In this document: piece after piece, positions 35,308 through 43,866 of the stretch
How the letters are laid out: every line of letters begins with the position of its first letter
Numbering within the stretch: the stretch's first letter is position 1
NCBI GenBank assembly: GCA_018261895.1
Contig: JAGTRT010000008.1
Location: forward strand, 1-64,000
DNA length: 64,000 bases
Source of the DNA: Pseudomonadota bacterium
GTDB lineage: Bacteria > Pseudomonadota > Gammaproteobacteria > Burkholderiales > Rhodocyclaceae
Direction of reading: 5' to 3'
Translations under genes and position numbers: made by a program
The notes under the pieces: model-generated
What the model was told of the DNA's origin: nothing
What the model saw: only the letters and a program-made list of their open reading frames with translations
Database searches by the model: none

Positions 35308-36191
35308 CAGATCATTCCTTCCACGTCGAGCGTGCAAAATGAGAAGTTGGTGTAGGCGAGGTCAATCGAGAAATCCTTCAGGAAGCCGTAGATGGCCAGC
35401 GCCGAGAAGCTGTCGGAGCCGATCCAGACGACCGGCGTCGCCCGCACGCTGGCGAGCAGCGCATGAACGCGGTCGACGTCGTCGTTGTCGATCTTGACCT
35501 TGGTCGCCATGCGCTTGGAGAAGCCGCGCTGGACGAGGACGGCATTGCCGAAGTCGTCGGTCGATTTCTTCGAGTAGTCGGTGATGCTGGCCGTCGGCGA
35601 CTTGATCGTCTTGCCGATGGCGGATTGAAGGCCGGTCGCGCACATGCCGATCGACACCGTTCCGGCCTGTTTCGTGGCCACGATTTCCAGCGTTGCTTCG
35701 CCGAAGACCGGGATGTCGGTCAGCAGCACGTAATCGAGGATTTTGATCGGCTCGAAAAAGTAGCTGTACCAGTCGATGACGGCGCTGTTGTCGATCATGC
35801 TGACCGTTTTCTGGTAGGTTATTTCACTGCCGACGCGCTGTGTCACGACGACTTCGGCGGCGTCGACATTGAGCAGGGCGAGCGAGTCGATACGGCCTGG
35901 CGCCAGCACGACGGTCAGCGACAAATCAGCCGTCGAAACGGTACTGACCGATCCGTCGAACATGCCGAAGCGGTTGGTCGGGCCTTGATCGACCCACCAT
36001 GAGACGCCCGCCGTGAGCGGGTCTTTGCCGATGTTGGCGCCCTGCGATGCCAACCAGATGCGATGGCCGCGCACGACGTGCTGGCCGCCGGCGTAGGTGG
36101 CGACCACATCCCAGGCGCCGAAATCGGTTTCCGGGATCGAGCTGGACACCAGTTGGGCGTCGCCGATGGGAATGGGTTGAATCAGTTTCAT
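35307..36191 (-). CDS. Phage tail tip/baseplate-like protein
   Basis: 294 residues (MKLIQPIPIGDAQLVSSS). It lies between tape measure and fibre, and overlaps both neighbours by 3-4 bases. A carbohydrate-binding-like beta-rich region is suggested by HRIWLASQGANIGKDP and FGMFDGS, seen in other phage tail proteins of this position. The exact role is unknown. Confidence 0.7.
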   Translation of the reverse strand: MKLIQPIPIGDAQLVSSSIPETDFGAWDVVATYAGGQHVVRGHRIWLASQGANIGKDPLTAGVSWWVDQGPTNRFGMFDGSVSTVSTADLSLTVVLAPGRIDSLALLNVDAAEVVVTQRVGSEITYQKTVSMIDNSAVIDWYSYFFEPIKILDYVLLTDIPVFGEATLEIVATKQAGTVSIGMCATGLQSAIGKTIKSPTASITDYSKKSTDDFGNAVLVQRGFSKRMATKVKIDNDDVDRVHALLASVRATPVVWIGSDSFSALAIYGFLKDFSIDLAYTNFSFCTLDVEGMI

Positions 36192-39100
36192 GCGACCCTC
36201 TGCTCTGGCATGCCGTCGGTGTCGAATTTGTCGAGAATGCGGGCGACCTTGCCGGTGTTTCCGGAGACGGCGGCGCCGACGGCCATTTCTTCCTGGCGCA
36301 GGCTGGCGACCTCGGCACGCAGGGCCTGCAGCTCAACGAGCATCGCTGACCAGTTGCTGACGATCGACATCGAGTCGGCGGCATTGAGGATGCGCGACGG
36401 GCCGGTGATTTCCAGTTCGGGACCGCGCTCGCCGACCAGGCGCAGGCCGCCACCGTGCAATCCACCGCCGGCGAAGGCTGGCGGCTGCCAGGTGCCATAT
36501 TTCTGCTTCATGTAATCGGCGAAGTCCTGCGACATGCCGGCCAGCGCATACGGGCTGTCGCTCGAATTGAAGGTATAGCCGCGGCCGGATTGATCGACGA
36601 AGAGGCCAATCGTGTCGGCGATGCGCTGCATGGTGCCGGCGGACGTCTGCACTGCCTGGCCGATGGTGGTCGAGGTGAAGAATGACTGCCAGTCGGTCAA
36701 AGCGGCGCCGTAGTTGGCCACCACGGTCGGCGTGCCGCCGGTCATGCGCTCAAGCATCTGCTCAAGGGTCGCCAGTTGATCCTGGGCGACCTGAAGCTGG
36801 CTTTGCGCGATGGGCACCTGGCGTTCGGCGACTCCGATCACGGTGTCGAGCGTACCGGCGACCATGCCGACGTCGCCGGCATAGCTGGATGCCGTGCCGA
36901 TGGCAAGCGAGGCCCGCAGGAAGGATTCCGACACCGATTGCAGGCTGTTGGCGGCAACGATGTCGCCGAGGCGGGCACGGGCGGCCGTCTGGTCGAACAT
37001 CTGGCGCGACTGGGCATATTGTGCTGCCGGAGAAACCGAGGCGGCACCGGCGACCAGCGTGTCACGATAGCCGCCGAGGCTGGTGATGACCGAGCCCAGG
37101 GCCTCGATCATCGATTGCGCCGTGCTGATCGCGTCCTGCCTGGCGCTGATGTCGTTGCGCAGCGTGTTGGCCAGCGCCTGGCGCTGCGCGGTGTAATAGG
37201 CGCCGATCTGCTTGGCCTGGTCTTCAAGCCCGACATTGGCCAGCGCCTTGGCCGCAGCGGCGGCTTCGTCGATAGTCGGCGTGAGCGAGGCGAAGGCGCC
37301 CTGCAGCGACATCAGCGACTTGAACGTCGAGCGGCCGCCTTCCGTGTTGAGGTCGAGCGAATCGACTAGCGCGCGGAACTGGGCACGGGTGGTCGGCATG
37401 TTCGTGATGCCGATGTCGGTAAAGGCCGCCGCCATTTCCTTCCAGGCCTGATTAACCTGATCGAGTCCGGTGTAGAAATTGGCGTAGTAGGCCGAGAACG
37501 ATGAATTGAGTGCGTCGATGCTGCCGAACAACTGGACGAATGCATCGGATGCCTTCAGGACGTTATCGAGGTTGTTTCGCCCGAAAACGCTCGACATCGT
37601 GTCGCCCATGAGGCCGACGATTCGATTTACGGCCTGGGCTTCAGAAAGAACGCGCTCAAACGTTGCGGTCCACAACTCTCCGCTTTTCTGCAGAGTAGAA
37701 ATTGACGGAATAATGCGGTCTGCCATCGCCTTTGTAAGGTTCTGCGTTGCCGCGCTAACTACGGCCTCCATGTCGGTTGATCCAACATAGATCGAGTAGG
37801 CAAACCCCTGCATTTTCTGGGCAATCGTCGTGTCGTCGAAGGTTTCCCCCAGCATGACGAAGCCGTTGCGCACGGCCTTGTACATCGCGTCCATTACCGC
37901 ATCGACTTCAGACGGCAGCCCATACCAGTCGGTCCATTCCCGACCGCGCTTGAACAGGCCGCCGGTTTTCTTCATGTTGATGCCGTATTGACCCGTGAAG
38001 CCCTGCTCTGCCTCGCTGAATGTGCCGACGGTTTGCGATCCGGTCGAGTATTTGGCGCCGAACAGGGCTTTCTGGATGGCGTAGTGAATCTGGGCAGACA
38101 GCGATCCGCCTCCGGCTATGGCGTAGAACTGCGAATTGACGAATCCGTCGCCAAAGATGGCTTTCATGGGCTCGTCTTTGGTTTTTCGGATGGCGACCTC
38201 GGCATCCCACAACTCAACGTCCTTTTGCTTGGCGTAGTTTTCCCAGCGGATGCCAGCCTTCCAGGCCTCGCTCGACATCCACATGCCGGCGATGATGGCG
38301 GCGACCCAAGCGACGCTGGAAACGCCTGCGGCAGAACTGGCCGAACCGCCGGCAGCCGCGCCGCCGGCTTCTGCTCCTGCGGCTGCGGTGCCACCACCAA
38401 CCAGATTTCCGGCCTGAATTGATGCACCGGTACCGTAATAGCCGGCGCTGTAGTAGGCCTGCGCCGCTGCGGCGGCCTCTGACGATGTCATGGCATAACC
38501 GGCGCCGGCGGCTTGCGCATAACCGAGATATGTTCCGGTCGCCAACCCGTACAGCGAACTAGCGTTGCTGGCCACATTGAAATAATTGACCCCGCCACCG
38601 CCATTTGCCGAGCCGGTACCGAGCACTGAATTAATCAGGCTGTTTCCCGCCGCGCCGGCGATCTGGCCGCCGGCATTGATCGTGTATTGAACGGCCATCC
38701 TGAGCAGCGTGGTCTTGAAGGTGTTCTTCAGGGCGTCGACGAAGGACTGGCCGAAGCTCTTGCCGGACTCGAATGACCGGTAGAGCGAATCGGTCAGACT
38801 GCGCTCGATGTCGTCGGCGAACTTGTCCCAGGCGCGGGCGGATTCCTTGGCCTGGGAGACGGCGATTTCCTTGACCGAGGTTTCGCGCTTGATGGCGGCC
38901 AGTTCGTTCAGGGCAGCGGCCTGCTCGCGGACGGCTTCTGCCGCTTCCAGGTAGGCGTCCTTGAATTCGCCGGCATAGGCTGCGGCGTTTTCGAGATTGG
39001 CTGCGTACTCTTCCTTGGCGGCGGCGGCCAGCTCGTATTTCCCAGCCGCCAGGCGCTCCTGCGCTTCCTTGGTGAGCCCGAGGTTGTAGAGGTATTCCTG

Positions 39101-40582
39101 CGCCTTGGTGACCTGATCGGCAATGCCGGCAGCCTCCTTTTCGCGCGACGCGGCCCAGTCGGACAGCCACTTGCTCTGTTCCTTGAGGGCTTCTGCATGG
39201 GCCTTCGTTTCGGCGACGGCGCCGGGCTGCATGGCGACGTAGCGCGCGAAGACGTCGTTGAAATCGGACAGCGACAGCTTGCCACGGTCGTATGCCGAGA
39301 GCAGCGTCGTGACGTTTTTGACGTAGGCAGGATCGAACTGGCTCGACTTGCCATTGATGCTGTCGAGCAACTTGGCGAGATCCTCGTTTTGCGAGGCCAG
39401 CGCCTTGGTGGCCTTGGTGGCGTCTTCTGCTTCCTTTTTGGTCTGAACGTGGCCACTGGCCATTTTCGCCTGCGCTTCGCTGATGGCGCTGGCGGCGCCG
39501 GCGGCGTCACGTTCCGACTTGGAGAGTTCGGCCATTTGCGAGGCGAGATCGCGCGCCGACTGGTTGCCGCCGAGCAGTGTCGTGCCGAATCGGTTGAAGG
39601 CCAGCGTGACGTCTTCCGTGCCGGCCTTGATGCCGGATAGCATCGGCAGCAGTTCGCGGGCTGTATCGACGCCGATGCCAAGCTGCTTGGCCAGCTTGTC
39701 GGCGCCATTGCCAGCGTAGGCGCCGGCCAGCTTGTCCAGGCTGCCGTAGGCGCCGAGGCTGGAAATTGACTCGCCGAACTTCTGCCCGGCAGCGAGGCGC
39801 TGCGTCTCAATGAACGTGCGCTGGAAGTTCAGTTGCTCGACAATGGCCGCCCGGGTTGCGCCGTTTGCCTTGTTGAATTGCTCATAGAGGCCGTCAAGGT
39901 CGAATTTCTTGACGGCCTCTCCGACGCCGCCGACGGCCTTGTCGAGATCCGACATGGACGATGCCAGCGTTTTCGATCCGGCCGCGGTGTCGCTGAAGGC
40001 GCTGACGATCTGCGGCATGAGCGCGGCGACGACGCCGATGACGGCGCCAGCAGCACCGAAACCGCCGAGCAGCTGCGGCAACTGCATGGCGAGCGCCTTG
40101 GTGGAATCGACACCACCATTTACCTGGACGATGTAGTCCTGCAGCTGGAACGATGCGTTGCGGACGTTGTTGGTGAATTGCCCACCCATGGCCGAAGCGG
40201 CCGACTGGCCGCTGTTATTGAGTCGAACGTGCGCGGCTTCGAGTTCGCGCAACTTGGCCAGGTAGGGCTCGAACTTGGTTGTGTCGAGGCCCCTGTCGGC
40301 GATCTTGAGTTCGAGCTTTTCCGATGCCGTCTTGCCGAACTGTTCGAGCGAGGTGGTGGCCCGCTTGATCGAGTCGATGATGCGGCCTTCGGCGCGGGTG
40401 AATTGCTCGGCACTCTTGCCGGCGCCTTCGCCGATGTGGTCGACGGCTTCACCGGCCTTTTTGGATGACTCCTGCAGCCGGCTCGCCATCTTGTCGCCGA
40501 CGTCGGCAACGCGATTGAGCGTGGCTTCGGCGCCTTCGGCGCTGAGTACGACTTCACCCTGGATTTTCAGTCCATCGGTCAT
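36188..40582 (-). CDS. Phage tail tape measure protein
   Basis: 1464 residues, the longest gene in the window. The N-terminal half is coiled coil-rich (ADVGDKMASRLQESSKKAGE, long Ala/Glu/Lys stretches), with a central hydrophobic Ala/Gly-rich segment near 700-790 (AAGAGYAMTSSEAAAAAQAY, VAWVAAIIAGMWMS). It sets tail length and forms the DNA channel. It follows the frameshifted chaperone genes, as in lambda-like siphophages. Confidence 0.9.
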   Translation of the reverse strand: MTDGLKIQGEVVLSAEGAEATLNRVADVGDKMASRLQESSKKAGEAVDHIGEGAGKSAEQFTRAEGRIIDSIKRATTSLEQFGKTASEKLELKIADRGLDTTKFEPYLAKLRELEAAHVRLNNSGQSAASAMGGQFTNNVRNASFQLQDYIVQVNGGVDSTKALAMQLPQLLGGFGAAGAVIGVVAALMPQIVSAFSDTAAGSKTLASSMSDLDKAVGGVGEAVKKFDLDGLYEQFNKANGATRAAIVEQLNFQRTFIETQRLAAGQKFGESISSLGAYGSLDKLAGAYAGNGADKLAKQLGIGVDTARELLPMLSGIKAGTEDVTLAFNRFGTTLLGGNQSARDLASQMAELSKSERDAAGAASAISEAQAKMASGHVQTKKEAEDATKATKALASQNEDLAKLLDSINGKSSQFDPAYVKNVTTLLSAYDRGKLSLSDFNDVFARYVAMQPGAVAETKAHAEALKEQSKWLSDWAASREKEAAGIADQVTKAQEYLYNLGLTKEAQERLAAGKYELAAAAKEEYAANLENAAAYAGEFKDAYLEAAEAVREQAAALNELAAIKRETSVKEIAVSQAKESARAWDKFADDIERSLTDSLYRSFESGKSFGQSFVDALKNTFKTTLLRMAVQYTINAGGQIAGAAGNSLINSVLGTGSANGGGGVNYFNVASNASSLYGLATGTYLGYAQAAGAGYAMTSSEAAAAAQAYYSAGYYGTGASIQAGNLVGGGTAAAGAEAGGAAAGGSASSAAGVSSVAWVAAIIAGMWMSSEAWKAGIRWENYAKQKDVELWDAEVAIRKTKDEPMKAIFGDGFVNSQFYAIAGGGSLSAQIHYAIQKALFGAKYSTGSQTVGTFSEAEQGFTGQYGINMKKTGGLFKRGREWTDWYGLPSEVDAVMDAMYKAVRNGFVMLGETFDDTTIAQKMQGFAYSIYVGSTDMEAVVSAATQNLTKAMADRIIPSISTLQKSGELWTATFERVLSEAQAVNRIVGLMGDTMSSVFGRNNLDNVLKASDAFVQLFGSIDALNSSFSAYYANFYTGLDQVNQAWKEMAAAFTDIGITNMPTTRAQFRALVDSLDLNTEGGRSTFKSLMSLQGAFASLTPTIDEAAAAAKALANVGLEDQAKQIGAYYTAQRQALANTLRNDISARQDAISTAQSMIEALGSVITSLGGYRDTLVAGAASVSPAAQYAQSRQMFDQTAARARLGDIVAANSLQSVSESFLRASLAIGTASSYAGDVGMVAGTLDTVIGVAERQVPIAQSQLQVAQDQLATLEQMLERMTGGTPTVVANYGAALTDWQSFFTSTTIGQAVQTSAGTMQRIADTIGLFVDQSGRGYTFNSSDSPYALAGMSQDFADYMKQKYGTWQPPAFAGGGLHGGGLRLVGERGPELEITGPSRILNAADSMSIVSNWSAMLVELQALRAEVASLRQEEMAVGAAVSGNTGKVARILDKFDTDGMPEQRVA

Positions 40583-40614
40583 CGGTTTCGCTTTCTTGAA
40601 GGATCGCCAGGCGA

Positions 40615-40923
40615 TCAGGATTTGCTGTGCATGGCCTCAAGGGCCGCGGACTCCATGGCCTGCAGGTCGCGGAAGGCCTGCCACCAGTCGTCACCGGTCA
40701 GTTCGTGGCGGTCGAGCAGGGAAAACAGCACGGTGTAGTCGAGGCCGGTTCGGCCGTTCATGCCGATTCGCCACTGGGTATCCATTTCCAGAAAAATCCG
40801 GGATGTTTCCCAGTTTTCTGGCCAGACTTCAGCGGTTTCTTCGTAGTCTTCCGGCGTCAGGCCGAGATTGGTGAGCTCGGCTTCGGTGGGCAGCCGGGCG
40901 TAGTAACACCCGGCCGCCTCCAT
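40615..40923 (-). CDS. Tail assembly chaperone, frameshift extension (T part, DUF1799-like)
   Basis: 102 residues if read from ATG 40923 (MEAAGCYYARLPTEAELTNLG), which overlaps the upstream stop. The reading frame also continues upstream through the slippery sequence at 40926-40932, so it is likely expressed as a -1 frameshift fusion to the upstream chaperone, like lambda gpGT. It is Trp/Glu-rich, as in DUF1799 proteins of phage tails. Confidence 0.8.
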   Translation of the reverse strand: MEAAGCYYARLPTEAELTNLGLTPEDYEETAEVWPENWETSRIFLEMDTQWRIGMNGRTGLDYTVLFSLLDRHELTGDDWWQAFRDLQAMESAALEAMHSKS

Positions 40924-41309
40924 CAGTTTTTTACGCGGCCTTCCGTGATGGCGGTGTAATAGGCCTGCATGATGGCAGCAGCGGCGCCCGGCATTTCGTC
41001 GCAAAGCTGCTCAACGTTGGCGCGGTTGAATTCGATGTCGAGATTCCAGCCAGTGGCAACACCCATCAGGTAATCGACGTTTTTTTCGACGCCATTTTCC
41101 ATCATCTTCGCCATGAAATCCGGATCGGTTGGATTGATCTTATCGTTTTCAGAACGCTCGAACATCGTGTCGAAAAACGGTCCGAATTCCTTTCTGGTGC
41201 GGTACACAAAGACCATTTCGATTTCGAGATCGTCACCGTAGAGCGTGGTAAATTGGGCGACTTTCTTGAATGTTTCCGGCCGCTGGCCGAGCTTGATTTT
41301 GTTTGCCAT
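40923..41309 (-). CDS. Tail assembly chaperone (G part)
   Basis: 128 residues (MANKIKLGQRPETFKKVAQF). It lies between major tail protein and tape measure. It ends directly after the AAAAAAC slippery heptamer, so it is produced both alone and as a fusion with the 40615-40923 frame. Such proteins coat the tape measure during tail assembly and are not in the virion. Confidence 0.85.
   Translation of the reverse strand: MANKIKLGQRPETFKKVAQFTTLYGDDLEIEMVFVYRTRKEFGPFFDTMFERSENDKINPTDPDFMAKMMENGVEKNVDYLMGVATGWNLDIEFNRANVEQLCDEMPGAAAAIMQAYYTAITEGRVKN
40926..40932 (-). other. Programmed -1 frameshift slippery site A AAA AAC
   Basis: Minus strand GT-A AAA AAC-TGA: zero-frame codons GTA AAA AAC are followed at once by the stop. 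Slipping back one base gives AAA AAA CTG ATG, which enters the downstream frame. The heptamer fits the X XXY YYZ rule and the position matches the G/GT shift of lambda-like phages. Confidence 0.8.
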
Positions 41310-41365
41310 GATCGTTTTCTTTCTGGGTAAAAAGGCCCGTTACTCCGGAGCGACCGGACGGGCGT

Positions 41366-41389
41366 AAAAAAAGCCCGCCGAAGCGGGCT
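41366..41389 (-). terminator. Terminator after the major tail protein gene
   Basis: On the minus strand AGCCCGC-TTCG-GCGGGCT is followed by T7. The loop is of the stable C(UUCG)G type. It lies between the tail tube gene and the chaperone gene. Confidence 0.85.
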
Positions 41390-41404
41390 GTGGCAAATTG
41401 CCGA

Positions 41405-42049
41405 TTAGTAGCGGGTGATACGGCCATTGCCGTTGACGGAAACACGGTTGACCATGATGGTTCCGCCAGACATCTGCGGGTTTTCGTTGAGGGCTACCGT
41501 GCAAGGCGTGAAGACGAGCGAACCCGACTTCAGCGTCTTCTTGAGGATGGTGTCGGTTTGCTGGTCGGTCAGGGCCACCAGAGCAAGGTAGCTGGCCGTT
41601 CCGAACTGGTCGGCATCGATGTCGAAGGTTTCATTGACCGCCGAGAAGCCATTGTTCAACGTGGTCTCGACGTCTTCGTCCATGAATTCGACAGTGACCG
41701 GCTTCGGCTCACCACCCGAGGAGGACGGGTTGAGGTATTTCGGGATCTGCGTCCAGGTGGAGACCTTGCGAACGGTGCCGATGCCGGAACCGGCCGGGAA
41801 GTACTCGACGTTGGTGGTGTCGATTTTTTCCGCGACGAAGGTATCGGCCGTCGGCGTCGACTTGACGCGAACTGCGCGACGGTTCAGGCGACCCCAGCCG
41901 GAGTAGACCTGCAGGATGTCGCCGACGGAGTAGCCGTGTGCCGTGCAGGTGAAGACGGCTTCGGATGCGTTGGAGACGGCGGAAACGGTTTTGGCAGCGG
42001 CGAACGCGGAAGCGACCGCCAGGATCGTGCCTTTGGGTAGTGTTGCCAT
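41405..42049 (-). CDS. Major tail tube protein
   Basis: 214 residues (MATLPKGTILAVASAF), with an Ig-like beta-rich composition and the central EYFPAGSGIGTVRKVSTWTQ. Its size and position between the tail completion gene and the chaperones fit the phage tail tube family. It is expected to be abundant and is set between two terminators, i.e. a separate transcript unit is possible. Confidence 0.82.
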   Translation of the reverse strand: MATLPKGTILAVASAFAAAKTVSAVSNASEAVFTCTAHGYSVGDILQVYSGWGRLNRRAVRVKSTPTADTFVAEKIDTTNVEYFPAGSGIGTVRKVSTWTQIPKYLNPSSSGGEPKPVTVEFMDEDVETTLNNGFSAVNETFDIDADQFGTASYLALVALTDQQTDTILKKTLKSGSLVFTPCTVALNENPQMSGGTIMVNRVSVNGNGRITRY

Positions 42050-42068
42050 TTTTCGGGCCTTTCATAAC

Positions 42069-42133
42069 AAAAAACCCGCCAACGGCGGGTGTATGGACGG
42101 GCTTTCGCCCAATAAAAACCGCCTTTCGGCGGT
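42069..42133 (-). terminator. Two tandem intrinsic terminators before the tail tube gene
   Basis: Minus strand: ACCGCC-GAAA-GGCGGT plus T-run (42114-42133), then ACCCGCC-GTT-GGCGGGT plus T6 (42069-42090). Both lie downstream of the 42140 gene and immediately upstream of the tail tube gene. Confidence 0.8.
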
Positions 42134-42139
42134 GATCGT

Positions 42140-42493
42140 TTATCTGGCTGCCCAGATCAAAAATCGTTGAATCGACCCGTAACGCTGGGTGTCTGGTTCG
42201 TACATCGAGATCGGCTCGCCTTGCGGCTCGGCCGTGAAGGCACTGGATGCGGTCAGGGCGTCTTCGATCTGCCGGATGAGGTCAAGCGATGTCTGGCGGG
42301 CCTCCGACCACACGGCGACCTGGACGAGCGGGCGGCGGTGATCCATGGCGGTGTTGTCGGCATAGCGCATGGTTTCTCCACCGAGTTGCTGCCAGACGAC
42401 GTAGGGCATGGCCACGCCGAGCGGGGCCACGTCCGGGTAGGTTTCGCCACAGATTGGCGTGAGCAGCGCGACGAGATCGGATTCCATGCTCAT
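42140..42493 (-). CDS. Tail completion/terminator protein (DUF3168)
   Basis: 117 residues matching DUF3168 (DLVALLTPICGETYPDVAP, MPYVVWQQLGG, RRPLVQVAVWSEA). This family caps the tail tube at the head-proximal end in HK97-like phages. It overlaps the upstream gp10-like gene by four bases. Confidence 0.85.
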   Translation of the reverse strand: MSMESDLVALLTPICGETYPDVAPLGVAMPYVVWQQLGGETMRYADNTAMDHRRPLVQVAVWSEARQTSLDLIRQIEDALTASSAFTAEPQGEPISMYEPDTQRYGSIQRFLIWAAR

Positions 42494-42924
42494 GCCTTGG
42501 CGACCTCCTGCAGGTAACGGGTTTTCATGGCGGAGCGGACGGCGCTGCGGGTTTCGGCGACCGCACGGCCGATGAACGATTCGGCCGGCGAATGGCTGGT
42601 GCCGAATTCGACCATGGCGCCGTAGGGAGCCTTGGCGGCGTTCCAGCTGACGTGATAGGTGGAGACGTCCCGGAAGCTGTTGTCTTTCGAGAACACCTGG
42701 TAGATCGCCTCACGCAGATTGCCGGGCTGGTAGGGGCCATAGACACCGTGGGTGCCGTGAAACATGTGCGCCTTTTCGCTGACCGGCGCCAGTTGGCGAG
42801 CCCGGTCATAGATGACCTGGGCGCCAGCTTGAGCGGCCGGGCGGGTCGCTGCGTTGAGCGTTTCGGCCGTGGCCCGCAGCTGCTCGCGAAATGCGCGGGT
42901 GTTCATGGTGATGCGGCCGCTCAT
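42490..42924 (-). CDS. HK97 gp10-like tail-component protein
   Basis: 144 residues (TMNTRAFREQLRATAETLNA, GAQVIYDRARQLAPVSEKAH, FIGRAVAETRSAVRSAM), the layout of HK97 gp10-family neck or tail proteins. The four-base overlaps on both sides show coupling in the connector block. Confidence 0.85.
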   Translation of the reverse strand: MSGRITMNTRAFREQLRATAETLNAATRPAAQAGAQVIYDRARQLAPVSEKAHMFHGTHGVYGPYQPGNLREAIYQVFSKDNSFRDVSTYHVSWNAAKAPYGAMVEFGTSHSPAESFIGRAVAETRSAVRSAMKTRYLQEVAKA

Positions 42925-43238
42925 TTCACTTCCTTACACAGCAGGTCGACGTAGCCTTTGGCCTTGTTCGGCAGAACGGCCTGGACGTCGTACAGATCGG
43001 CGCCATGGCGGATGCGATGGGCTTCGGTGATGTCGGTGCGGTAGCGCATGCGGATCGAGACCTTGATGTCGGCGATTTCGGCTCCGGCGCGGATGGTGCT
43101 GAGGCCACTGGGGTACAGCACATTGGCCCAGGCATAGCTGACGAGCGACCAGGTGAGCACGGGCTGGCCGATGCCGTCGCGGGCCTGCGTGCGCACTTCG
43201 ATGGCGACGCGATCGTTGAGGGCGCCGGCTGAGATCAT
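42921..43238 (-). CDS. Phage head closure/head-tail adaptor (SPP1 gp16-like)
   Basis: 105 residues from ATG 43238 (MISAGALNDRVAIEVRTQ). The family motif GLSTIRAGAEIADIKVSIRMRYR is typical of phage head closure proteins. ATG overlaps the stop of the upstream connector. An upstream in-frame extension exists but lacks family similarity. Confidence 0.85.
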   Translation of the reverse strand: MISAGALNDRVAIEVRTQARDGIGQPVLTWSLVSYAWANVLYPSGLSTIRAGAEIADIKVSIRMRYRTDITEAHRIRHGADLYDVQAVLPNKAKGYVDLLCKEVK

Positions 43239-43801
43239 GCATACACCCGGTAATAATCGAGCAGGCCATCGACGAAGGTGCGCGGCAGCTCGCTCAGGGA
43301 TTCTCCGGAGACGACTTCCGGATTCTTGATCCAGGTGGCGACGGCGAGGATGATCCATTGCTTGAGCTGGGCGAGTTCGGCATCCGCCGCCGCATGTCCA
43401 CACTGGTATTCGATGCGGACGGCGCCCGGGCGATCATAGGTGCTTGGCCAGGACTTTCCCTTGGCCGGGACGATGACGGCCGGGATGGCCTCGGCGTCGA
43501 CGGTGTATTCGGTGTTGGCCAGCTCCTGCTTGACGTTGGCGGTGTCGTAGTACTCGACCTTGGTGATGGACACCAGGGGCGGATTGGGCAGATAGATCGC
43601 GGCCGGGAAGGCTTCCTTGCTCCACGCCCATGTCTGCTGGCCAAACGCCCTGCCCGTCTTCTGCTCGGCCAGCGCACGCGCGGCCGAGATCAGGATCGGC
43701 AGCAGCACGTCGAACTCGGTACCATCGATCCGACAGGCGACCTTGACCTCACCGGTGGTGACCGGCTCGGCAGTCGGCGCAGTGATTAGTTTTAAGGCCA
43801 T
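43235..43801 (-). CDS. Head-tail connector (gp6-like)
   Basis: 188 residues (MALKLITAPTAEPVTTGEVKV, the QLRG/gp6-like family opening, ending in FVDGLLDYYRVYA). It binds under the portal. The gene starts shortly after a terminator that ends the SGNH gene, so this connector block may have its own promoter. Confidence 0.85.
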   Translation of the reverse strand: MALKLITAPTAEPVTTGEVKVACRIDGTEFDVLLPILISAARALAEQKTGRAFGQQTWAWSKEAFPAAIYLPNPPLVSITKVEYYDTANVKQELANTEYTVDAEAIPAVIVPAKGKSWPSTYDRPGAVRIEYQCGHAAADAELAQLKQWIILAVATWIKNPEVVSGESLSELPRTFVDGLLDYYRVYA

Positions 43802-43816
43802 GTGTCCTCGATGGAT

Positions 43817-43839
43817 GTAAAAAAACCGCCCGGAGGCGG
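43817..43839 (-). terminator. Terminator after the SGNH-hydrolase gene
   Basis: Minus strand AACCGCC-TCCG-GGCGGTT followed by T7, between the SGNH gene and the connector gene. Confidence 0.8.
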
Positions 43840-43866
43840 TTGGTTTGGATCGTTGTGAAGAGGGGA

